6,568 nt of DNA from Elusimicrobiota bacterium (GTDB taxonomy: Bacteria; Elusimicrobiota; Elusimicrobia; UBA1565; UBA9628). Below, in pieces: positions 1-6,137 of the stretch. The notes below the pieces were generated by a model that saw only the letters and a list, made by a program, of their open reading frames with translations, searched no databases and had not been told where the DNA came from. The translations under genes and the position numbers were made by a program. The stretch's first letter is position 1, and each line of letters opens with the position of its first letter. The stretch lies in contig JAMPYD010000113.1 of the NCBI GenBank assembly GCA_023700845.1, positions 1-6,568 of the forward strand. The letters are read 5' to 3'.

Positions 1-2
1 AG

Positions 3-1490
3 ACGGTCGTGCGGGGGATCATGCAGTCGGGGCGCCGCATCGGGACGGTGCGCCTGTCCCGCGACCTCGGCGAGATGCGCCGCAGCCTCCTCGGGGGGCT
101 GAGCCTGACCTTCCTCCTCCTCGTCGGGTCTTCGCTCGCGGCCCTGGTGATCGCGGCGCGGACCCAGCGCATGATCTCGGAGCCGATCCTGGACCTGACG
201 CGCGCGGCCAAGGCGATCTCGGCGACGGAGGGCTTTTCCGCGCGCGCGACGGCGCGCGGCGCCGACGAGCTCGGAGTGCTCGTCGCCGCCTTCAACGAGA
301 TGCTCGACCAGATCCAGAAGCGCGACGCCGCCTTGCGCGATTCGCGCGAGGAGCTGGTTCGCAGCGAGGCGAGGTACCGCGCGCTGGTTCGCGGAATCCC
401 CGACGTGCTCTTCCGCTTCGATCCCGCGGGCAAGTACCTCGACTACCAAGTCAGCGACCCGAAGCTCCTGCCGTTCCCACCCGAGGCGTTCCTGGGCAAG
501 AACGTCCGGGACGTGGTCCCGCCGGAGTTCGCGGAACATTGCCTGCAGGGAATCGCGAAGGCCGGCGCGACCGGTGAACCGCAATCGTCCGAATGCGAGC
601 TCCCGATGCCGGGAGGCAGAACCGCATTCATGGAGGTCCGGTTCGTCGCCCTGGAGGACGGCGACGTCCTCGCGGTCGTCCGCGACGTCACGGAGCGCAA
701 GCGCGCCCAGGACGAGCTCCGGAGCCTGACCGCCCAGCTCGAGCAGCGGGTCGCGGAGCGCACGGCGGAGCTGATGTCCCTCAACAAGGAGCTCGAGGCC
801 TTCTCCTACTCCGTCTCGCACGACTTGCGCGCCCCCCTGCGCGCGATCAACGGCTACAGCAGCCTGCTGCTCGACAAGGAGACGGGCCGGCTCGACGCCG
901 AATCCAGGGGGTACCTCGAGCGGACCGCCGGCGCGGCGCGGCGCATGGCGGAGATCATCGACGACCTGCTGAACCTCTCGCGCGTCACCCGCGCCCCGAT
1001 GGAGCCCGTCGCCGTCGACCTCAGCGCGCTCGCGCGCGCCGCCGCGGCCGAGCAGCGGGCGCTCGCGCCCGGGAAGGAGGTCTCCGTCGAGATCGACGAG
1101 GGCGCCTGCGCCCGGGGCGACGAGAAGCTCCTGCGCCTCCTGCTCTCGAACCTGTTCTCCAACGCCTGGAAGTTCACCTCCCGCGCGGCCGCGCCGCGCG
1201 TCGAGTTCCGCGTCCGGCGCGACGGCGGCCGCACGGTCTACGCGGTGCGCGACAACGGCGCGGGGTTCGATCAGGCCTACGCCGACAAGCTCTTCAAGCC
1301 GTTCTCGCGCCTGCATTCGCAGGCGGACTTCGCCGGGACCGGGGTCGGCCTGGCCACCGTCTCGCGCATCGTCGAGCGCCACGGCGGGAGGATCTGGGCG
1401 GAGGGCGCGGTCGACCGGGGCGCCGCCTTCTATTTCACCTTGCCGGAAGCCGAGGAGAATCATGGAAGCCAAGACGATACTGCTCGTTGA
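3..1490 (+). CDS. Membrane sensor histidine kinase (HAMP-PAS-HisKA-HATPase), 5' end outside window
   Basis: This gene encodes a hybrid-free sensor kinase that autophosphorylates on His and passes the phosphate to a receiver, probably the adjacent one. The frame is open to the left edge, and the first visible residues (IGTVRLSRDL) look like the end of an extracytoplasmic sensor domain, perhaps CHASE8, so the true start lies upstream. Residues are counted from the GTG at position 9. They show a transmembrane helix at about 28-50, HAMP at about 51-105, a PAS fold at about 120-232 and a short coiled coil at about 233-262. The H-box SVSHDLRAPL carries phospho-acceptor His271. The ATPase domain has N-box Asn381/Asn385, G1 DNGAGF at 415-420 and G2 GTGVGLA at 443-449. 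All catalytic boxes are intact. The kinase core resembles the phytochrome-like/Rcp1-partner class (family knowledge). The last nine or so codons overlap the receiver gene. The signal sensed is unknown. Confidence 0.93.
   Translation, partial: TVVRGIMQSGRRIGTVRLSRDLGEMRRSLLGGLSLTFLLLVGSSLAALVIAARTQRMISEPILDLTRAAKAISATEGFSARATARGADELGVLVAAFNEMLDQIQKRDAALRDSREELVRSEARYRALVRGIPDVLFRFDPAGKYLDYQVSDPKLLPFPPEAFLGKNVRDVVPPEFAEHCLQGIAKAGATGEPQSSECELPMPGGRTAFMEVRFVALEDGDVLAVVRDVTERKRAQDELRSLTAQLEQRVAERTAELMSLNKELEAFSYSVSHDLRAPLRAINGYSSLLLDKETGRLDAESRGYLERTAGAARRMAEIIDDLLNLSRVTRAPMEPVAVDLSALARAAAAEQRALAPGKEVSVEIDEGACARGDEKLLRLLLSNLFSNAWKFTSRAAAPRVEFRVRRDGGRTVYAVRDNGAGFDQAYADKLFKPFSRLHSQADFAGTGVGLATVSRIVERHGGRIWAEGAVDRGAAFYFTLPEAEENHGSQDDTAR
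1452..1457 (+). promoter_or_regulatory. Shine-Dalgarno site of the receiver gene
   Basis: A GAGGAG stretch lies four bases before the ATG at 1462, inside the end of the kinase gene. It supports that start and translation of the receiver from the same message as the kinase. Confidence 0.6.
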
Positions 1491-1887
1491 GGACAACGAG
1501 GACGACGCGCACCTGACGCTGGCGGCCTTCAAGGACGCGGGGATATCGGCCCGCTTCGTCGTCGCCAAGGACGGGCTCGAGGCGCTGGGCTACCTGTCCG
1601 GCGACGCGGCGCTGCCCGGCCTCGTCCTGCTCGACCTGAACCTCCCGAAGCTCAGCGGCCAGGAGATCCTCGAGCGCATCCGCGCGGCCCCGAGAACCGC
1701 GACCCTGCCGGTCGTCATCTTGACCTCCTCCGTCGAGGAAGGCGATCTCGCCCGCTGCTACGCGCTGGGAGCCAACAGCTTCGTGCGCAAGGCCGTCGAC
1801 TTCAAGGAATTCCAGGAGATCGCGTGCGTGCTGGGCCGCTACTGGCTCGACATCAACGTGCCCGCTCCCCCCCGGCGCGCGGCTTGA
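1462..1887 (+). CDS. Stand-alone response regulator receiver, Rcp1-like
   Basis: This is a 141-residue receiver domain with no DNA-binding or enzymatic output domain. It accepts phosphate from a histidine kinase and must act through protein contacts. The acidic pocket is Glu10/Asp11 with Asp14/Asp15 nearby. The phosphorylation site is Asp58 in LLDLNLP, the switch Thr is Thr88 in ILTSS, and the conserved Lys is Lys110 in FVRKAVD. The start at 1462 places the first beta strand (KTILLVEDNEDD) right at the N-terminus and has a GAGGAG site before it. The C-terminal YWLDINVP segment is typical of Rcp1-type receivers that partner phytochrome-like kinases (family knowledge). It overlaps the upstream kinase by 29 bases, so the two are almost certainly cognate. 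Its stop codon lies within the -35 box of the next gene's promoter. Confidence 0.93.
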   Translation: MEAKTILLVEDNEDDAHLTLAAFKDAGISARFVVAKDGLEALGYLSGDAALPGLVLLDLNLPKLSGQEILERIRAAPRTATLPVVILTSSVEEGDLARCYALGANSFVRKAVDFKEFQEIACVLGRYWLDINVPAPPRRAA

Positions 1888-1912
1888 CAAGGGGGTCCGG
1901 CGCGGCCATAAT
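1884..1912 (+). promoter_or_regulatory. Sigma-70-type promoter for the protease/peptidase operon, predicted leaderless
   Basis: A perfect TTGACA (1884-1889) and a CATAAT (1907-1912, five of six to consensus) are separated by exactly 17 bases. The -35 box overlaps the TGA stop of the receiver gene. The usual distance from the -10 box puts the transcription start at about 1918-1920, which is the ATG (1919-1921) of the protease gene. No Shine-Dalgarno sequence precedes that ATG. The AT-rich CATAAT stands out in an otherwise very GC-rich stretch. No terminator is seen before it, so read-through from the kinase/receiver genes is also possible. Confidence 0.72.
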
Positions 1913-1918
1913 CGAGTC

Positions 1919-3619
1919 ATGCGCCACCTCCTCCTCGTCGCCGTGCTGACGTCGGCCGCGCTCCCCGCCGCGGGGGCCGAATCCTCCTCGTTTTCGTCCC
2001 TTCTCCGGCGCGTCTCGAGCTACCTGAACGCGCCCAACGTGCGCAAGGCCCCCCGCCTCGCCGCGGTCGCCGCGGTGCGCGGCGGCATCCCCACCGACCA
2101 GGGCGAGGACCTCGACCTCCTCCTCCTCGACCGCGCCCTCGCCCTGCGCGACGCGCTCAAGCGTCCGGACGCCTCCGCGGCCGACGAGGCGGCGCTGCGC
2201 CCGGTCTACGAGGCGCTGGCCGCCTCGCAGCACGTCCAGGCGCTGTCGATCGTCGGCGCCCCCGAGGCCCGCGGCGAGGCCGCCTCCGCCCTCGAGGCCT
2301 GGGCCAAGGCTCCGCGCAAGCCGGCCCCGCCCCCCGCCGTCGCCGCCCTTCTCGCCGGCCCCGCCGCGCGCATCGACGACAAGGAGCTCGTGAAGGCGGG
2401 CTGGGGCGGCTACGTCCGCCGCCTGGCCGCCGGCCCCGCCCCGTCGCGCGCCGCCGCCCCGGGCTGGACCTCGGGCGAGGACGCCGCCAAGCTCGACGAG
2501 ACCTTGAAGGCCCTCTCCGCCTCCTGGCTGCAGAAGAAGCTCGAGCCGGAGGCGGAGGCCAAGGCCCACCTGTTCGCGGGCCAGGTCTACGCCGCTTTGG
2601 CCAAGGCCGACCTCAAGGGCCGCGCCCCCGCCTCCGCGGCGCCCGCCGCTTTGGCCAAGGACGACGCCGCCCCGGCCCCGTCCGAGCCCGCCATCGCCTT
2701 CGAGCCCAAGGCCGTCTATCAGAAGGCGGCCAAATCCGTCGTCCTCATCCTCTGCTCGGCCTCGTCGGGCTCCGGAGAGCTCGGCACGGGCTCCGTCGTC
2801 GACGCCGCCCGCCGCCGCGTCCTGACCAACGCCCACGTCGTCATCGCCGACTCCACCCGCAAGCCCTGGGGCCGCGTCAGCGTCTACTTCAAGCCCGCCA
2901 AGCTGACCGGCGATCCCCGGCGCGACCTCGTCGACGCCGTCCCCGCCAAGGTCCTGGCCTGGGACTCGGGGCTCGACCTGGCTTTGCTCGAGGTCGAGCG
3001 CCTGCCCGGCGGCACGCCCGCGATCGCCCTCGGCCATCCCGACAACGTCTCGGTCGGCGACCGCGTCGCGGCCATCGGCCACCCCGAGCAGGGAGGCCTG
3101 TGGACGCTCACCACCGGGGTGATCAGCACCGTGCTGGCCGATCTCGGCGGCGTCAAGGGCAAGGACGCCTTCCAGACCGACGCCTCGATCAACCGCGGCA
3201 ACTCCGGCGGCCCCCTGCTCGACGCGTCCGGCCGCCTCGTCGGCGTGAACACGCTCATGTCGCGCAAGGCGGCCGACGGCCTGGCGATCACCTCGGTGAA
3301 CTTCGCCGTGAAGTCCGACATCGCTCGGCGCTGGCTCGCCGCGCAGGGCGAGAAGCTCGCCTACGGCGGCGCCGCGCCGATCGTCGTCGCCGCCGCCGCG
3401 ATGGCCCGGATTCCCGATCCCGTGCCGGCGCCGAGGACTCCCGCGGCCGCCCCCGTCGCCGCCGCTCCCGCGCGCGCCGCCGCTCAGCTCCCGAAGCCGA
3501 TGATGATCACCGAGAGCAAGCCCTTCTCCCCCGAGGAGGTCATCGAGGCCGAGATCAACAAGATGGAAGAGCTCGGCGACGAAATGAGCCGGGAGATCAA
3601 GAGCAGGGCCAAGCGATGA
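1919..3619 (+). CDS. Secreted trypsin-like serine protease (HtrA/Deg-type, no PDZ domain)
   Basis: This encodes a 566-residue exported S1-type endopeptidase. Residues 1-20 form a signal peptide (MRHLLLVAVL, cleavage near AAGA-ESS), which fixes the start at 1919. Residues 21-260 are an Ala-rich, mostly helical region that I do not recognise; it contains a 16-base in-frame direct repeat (2591-2606 and 2645-2660, each giving AALAK). The protease domain spans about 263-475. Its catalytic triad is complete: His306 in LTNAHVV, Asp353 in GLDLALLEV and Ser429 in RGNSGGPL. Classical DegP/DegS proteins carry PDZ domains after the protease. Here there is only an Ala/Pro-rich linker (about 484-526) and a charged helix (about 535-566) ending SRAKR. 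The gene overlaps the next by ATGA, so the two products are probably made in coupled fashion. Substrate is unknown; envelope protein processing or quality control is an inference. Confidence 0.9.
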   Translation: MRHLLLVAVLTSAALPAAGAESSSFSSLLRRVSSYLNAPNVRKAPRLAAVAAVRGGIPTDQGEDLDLLLLDRALALRDALKRPDASAADEAALRPVYEALAASQHVQALSIVGAPEARGEAASALEAWAKAPRKPAPPPAVAALLAGPAARIDDKELVKAGWGGYVRRLAAGPAPSRAAAPGWTSGEDAAKLDETLKALSASWLQKKLEPEAEAKAHLFAGQVYAALAKADLKGRAPASAAPAALAKDDAAPAPSEPAIAFEPKAVYQKAAKSVVLILCSASSGSGELGTGSVVDAARRRVLTNAHVVIADSTRKPWGRVSVYFKPAKLTGDPRRDLVDAVPAKVLAWDSGLDLALLEVERLPGGTPAIALGHPDNVSVGDRVAAIGHPEQGGLWTLTTGVISTVLADLGGVKGKDAFQTDASINRGNSGGPLLDASGRLVGVNTLMSRKAADGLAITSVNFAVKSDIARRWLAAQGEKLAYGGAAPIVVAAAAMARIPDPVPAPRTPAAAPVAAAPARAAAQLPKPMMITESKPFSPEEVIEAEINKMEELGDEMSREIKSRAKR

Positions 3620-4950
3620 AATCCCTCCCCCTGCTTCTCGCCGTTCTCCTGTCCGTCCCCGCCGCCGCCCAGCCGCGCCGGAACGTCCTCGAAACCTTGA
3701 GCGAGGCCCTCGACGGCGACAAGGCCTACGACCCCTCCGAGCGCGCGGCGCTGATGTCCGCGATCCGGACCCGCTTCGCCGATTACGGCGTCCAGGTCGT
3801 CAACCCTCAGCGCGCGCAGGCCATCCCCGTGGTCCTCCACATCCTCACCGAGGGCTCCTTCGACCAGGCGCCCCCGGAGCGCACCGCCGACGTCGCCTTC
3901 GCCGCCTACCAGGCCATGAACCGCGGCGCCGATCCCGAGGTCGTCGAGGGCGTGGCGCTGTACGGCTTCCGCAAGCGGATCTCCGCCGACACGCTCTCCA
4001 CCTGGGCCAACGGCTACAAGCACATGACCGACGGCAAGGTTCCCGGCGACGTCGCCGCCGACCTCGTGCGCCTCTCGATGGAGAAGGGCCTCCCCGACAA
4101 GGACTTCACCACTTTGAAGTGGTCGCTCGTCGACGGCGTCAAGAACGGCTTCGACCCGAAGGACTACGCCAGCTACCTGTTCGGGACCTTGCTCGAGGGC
4201 AAGAAGGGCCCGGGGCGCATCAGCGCCGACGCCAAGGCTCTCTTCCTGAAGGCGCGCCGGACCAAGTCCAAGCCCGTCATCCCCGACTACACCGGCGTGT
4301 TCACCAAGGCGCTTCCCCCGCCGCCCGTCTACGTCCCCCCCGCGGCGAAGGCCGCCGTCGAGGAGCTCGTCGAGAAGCCCGTCGAAAAGGCCGTCGAGAA
4401 AGCCGTCGTCGAGTCCTCGGTCGTCAAGAAGAACACCGACGCCCTCGGCCGCCTCGGCCTCGGCATCCCGGCCATGCCGCGCGTCACGGCTCCGCGGCCC
4501 GCCCCGCTGCCCGCGCCGAAGCCCGCGCCCCGCGTCGAGGAGGCTCCGGCCGCCGTCGGCGCCGCCTCTCCCGGAATCCAGAAGCTGTGGCCGGGCCTGG
4601 ACGCCTCCGCGCGTTCCTATCTCGGCACGCCGTACGTCTGGGGCGGCACCACGCATCAGGGCATCGACTGCTCCGCGCTCACCCAGAACACCTTCGGAGA
4701 GAACCGGGTCAAGATCCCGCGCGTCAGCCGCGATCAGTGGAAGACGGGCGAGAAGACCGACACCTTGCGCGAGGGAGACCTCATCTTCTTCAACACCATG
4801 GGCGCCGGCGTCTCGCACGTGGCCATGGTCGTCGACCCGAAGGCCAAGACCTTCATCCACGCCTCCTCGTCCAAGGGCGTGATGGTCGCCGACCTCGACA
4901 ACAAATGGTTCGGCCAGCGCTACCTAGGCGCGCGCCGGGTCGTTCCTTAG
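3616..4950 (+). CDS. Secreted NlpC/P60 family cysteine peptidase with uncharacterised N-terminal domain
   Basis: This is a 444-residue exported protein, probably a cell-wall peptide hydrolase that cuts peptidoglycan stem peptides. The start at 3616 is chosen because it gives a clear signal peptide (residues 1-19, ending PAAAQ) and forms an ATGA overlap with the protease stop. The reading frame stays open further upstream, but that part is a shadow of the protease gene. A weak AGGG lies seven bases before the ATG. Residues 20-230 form a helical domain I do not recognise. Residues 233-320 are a Pro/Ala/Lys/Glu linker containing three VEK(P/A) units. The NlpC/P60 domain covers about 325-440, with catalytic Cys352 (GIDCSAL), His401 (VSHVAMV) and a third polar residue, His415 (TFIHASS). 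The domain begins with the usual YLGTPYVWGG. The last 27 bases overlap the convergent transporter gene. Family assignment is firm, but the true substrate is inferred. Confidence 0.92.
   Translation: MKSLPLLLAVLLSVPAAAQPRRNVLETLSEALDGDKAYDPSERAALMSAIRTRFADYGVQVVNPQRAQAIPVVLHILTEGSFDQAPPERTADVAFAAYQAMNRGADPEVVEGVALYGFRKRISADTLSTWANGYKHMTDGKVPGDVAADLVRLSMEKGLPDKDFTTLKWSLVDGVKNGFDPKDYASYLFGTLLEGKKGPGRISADAKALFLKARRTKSKPVIPDYTGVFTKALPPPPVYVPPAAKAAVEELVEKPVEKAVEKAVVESSVVKKNTDALGRLGLGIPAMPRVTAPRPAPLPAPKPAPRVEEAPAAVGAASPGIQKLWPGLDASARSYLGTPYVWGGTTHQGIDCSALTQNTFGENRVKIPRVSRDQWKTGEKTDTLREGDLIFFNTMGAGVSHVAMVVDPKAKTFIHASSSKGVMVADLDNKWFGQRYLGARRVVP
4369..4404 (+). repeat. Three tandem 12-base units encoding VEK(P/A)
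   Basis: Three in-frame units read GTCGAGAAGCCC, GTCGAAAAGGCC and GTCGAGAAAGCC. They encode VEKP-VEKA-VEKA in the linker between the N-terminal domain and the NlpC/P60 domain. The units differ mostly at third codon positions, so the repeat is conserved more as protein than as DNA. It is probably a flexible or helical spacer, possibly lying close to the cell wall. Confidence 0.6.
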
Positions 4951-6129
4951 CGCGAAGCGCAGGCAGGGCCACGCCGCGAGCGTGCCGGCGGTGCCGACGA
5001 GGGACAGGATCGCCATCGCGGCGTAGGCGCCGTGAGAGGCGGCCAGGCTCTCGTAGAAGCGCCCCCCGAGCGTGTTCGAGACCGACGCCGCGATGTTGAA
5101 CACCGCCATGTAGGCCGCGAACACCGTGGCCTCCGCTCCCTCCGGGCAGGTCCTCGCCGCGAGGTCCATCCACGCCAGGCGGAACACGACCCCGGTCAGG
5201 CTGAACAGCAGGGTCAGGATCACGATCGACAGAGGCCCGCGGTAAAACAGATACAGCAGCGAGAGCGGCGCGCCGAGCCAGACCGAGGCCCGCGCGACCT
5301 TGTCCGTTCCGTCGCCGGTCAGGCGCGCGAACACGCCCGCCCCGAGCAGGCCGGCGAGCCCCCCCGCGGTGGACAGGCCTCCGATGAAAATCGGCGAGAG
5401 GCCGAGCGCCTCGCTTTGGTAGTAGAACTGGGCCGTCCCCAGGAACGGGCAGAAGCTCCACAGGAAAATCCCGAGCGCGACGGCCCAGGCCCTGGGGTCT
5501 CGGAACATCCCGGAGAGCCCCTCCCAGCCGCGCGCGGCCGTCTCCTTCACGTCGCCGACGCCGGCCTCGTCGATCCAGCGCGCGGACAGCGCGGTGAGCA
5601 GCGGGAAGCAGGCGGTGAGGACGAACACCCAGCGGTACGGCGCGTGCTGGGCCAGCCAGCCGCCGCCGAAGCCGGTCACGACGAGCGTCGCGTACAGGGT
5701 CCCAATCGACACCGCCTGGTAAAGACCCGTCTTGCCGCGCTCCTTGCCCCGCTCGACCATCACGCCGTCGCAGACGACGTCGGACAGCACGAAGCCGACG
5801 TTGACCGCGATCAGCAGGAGCAGGGCCGCGCCGTAGCCCGGGGACTTGAGCCCGGCGAGCAGGAGCCAGGACAGCGAGGTGAACAGGGACACCGCGATCA
5901 GGTGCGGCGCGCGCCTCTTCCCCGCCCACGGCAGGAAATCCGTCAGCACGCCGAACAGCGGCTTGATCGTCAGGGGCAAGGTCATCCAGGCCACGAACGC
6001 CGCGGCCTGCGCGGGGCCGAGCCCCAGGGCGTCCTTCAGGTAGTACGACACCGGCTCGTAGGCGAGGCCGCCCATGCCCTGGGCGAAATAATTGATCGCG
6101 AAGAAGAGATAGATCCTGTCGCGCTTCAC
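4924..6129 (-). CDS. Major facilitator transporter, folate/biopterin (BT1)-like
   Basis: This encodes a 401-residue inner-membrane transporter with about 12 hydrophobic segments (roughly 5-24, 41-62, 74-94, 98-118, 139-158, 164-182, 214-232, 246-268, 281-297, 299-319, 333-352 and 367-388). After helix 2 there is the MFS motif GVLTDFLPWAGKRR (Gly60, Asp64, Arg72/Arg73). SDVVCDGVMVER (116-127) and CPEGAEATVFA (328-338) resemble signatures of the BT1 folate/biopterin group. The start is taken as the GTG at 6129, right before the first helix. The open frame extends to 6360, but that stretch is an Arg/Gly-rich shadow of the upstream gene. A weak AGG (6137-6139) sits in the upstream stop codon, seven bases before the GTG. 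The gap to the upstream nucleotidyltransferase gene is eight bases, which points to one operon. The substrate could be a pterin, a flavin or something else; AmpG-like function is a less likely alternative. Confidence 0.85.
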   Translation of the reverse strand: MKRDRIYLFFAINYFAQGMGGLAYEPVSYYLKDALGLGPAQAAAFVAWMTLPLTIKPLFGVLTDFLPWAGKRRAPHLIAVSLFTSLSWLLLAGLKSPGYGAALLLLIAVNVGFVLSDVVCDGVMVERGKERGKTGLYQAVSIGTLYATLVVTGFGGGWLAQHAPYRWVFVLTACFPLLTALSARWIDEAGVGDVKETAARGWEGLSGMFRDPRAWAVALGIFLWSFCPFLGTAQFYYQSEALGLSPIFIGGLSTAGGLAGLLGAGVFARLTGDGTDKVARASVWLGAPLSLLYLFYRGPLSIVILTLLFSLTGVVFRLAWMDLAARTCPEGAEATVFAAYMAVFNIAASVSNTLGGRFYESLAASHGAYAAMAILSLVGTAGTLAAWPCLRFALRNDPARA

Positions 6130-6137
6130 GGGATCGC

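Noticed and set aside
593..1516. Alternative plus-strand frame inside the kinase gene
   Set aside because: Arg/Ala/Gly-rich translation. The kinase H, N, G1 and G2 boxes are all in the other frame.
1853..3082. Long open frame on the minus strand opposite the protease gene
   Set aside because: The translation is Gly/Arg/Asp-rich low complexity without any domain, as expected from the antisense of GC-rich coding sequence. The plus-strand protease is unmistakable.
3100..3615. Upstream extension of the NlpC/P60 reading frame
   Set aside because: It lies within the protease coding region and translates to Arg-rich noise. A signal peptide begins exactly at 3616.
3484..4860. Long open frame on the minus strand opposite the NlpC/P60 gene
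   Set aside because: Low-complexity Gly/Asp/Val/Leu translation with no motifs; it is an antisense shadow.
4927..4936. GGCGCGCGCC palindrome as a bidirectional terminator
   Set aside because: It has no loop and no T run on either side. A self-complementary GC word is common by chance at this base composition.
4953..4963. GCGC-GAA-GCGC hairpin after the NlpC/P60 stop
   Set aside because: The stem is only four pairs with no T tract, so it does not support a terminator call.
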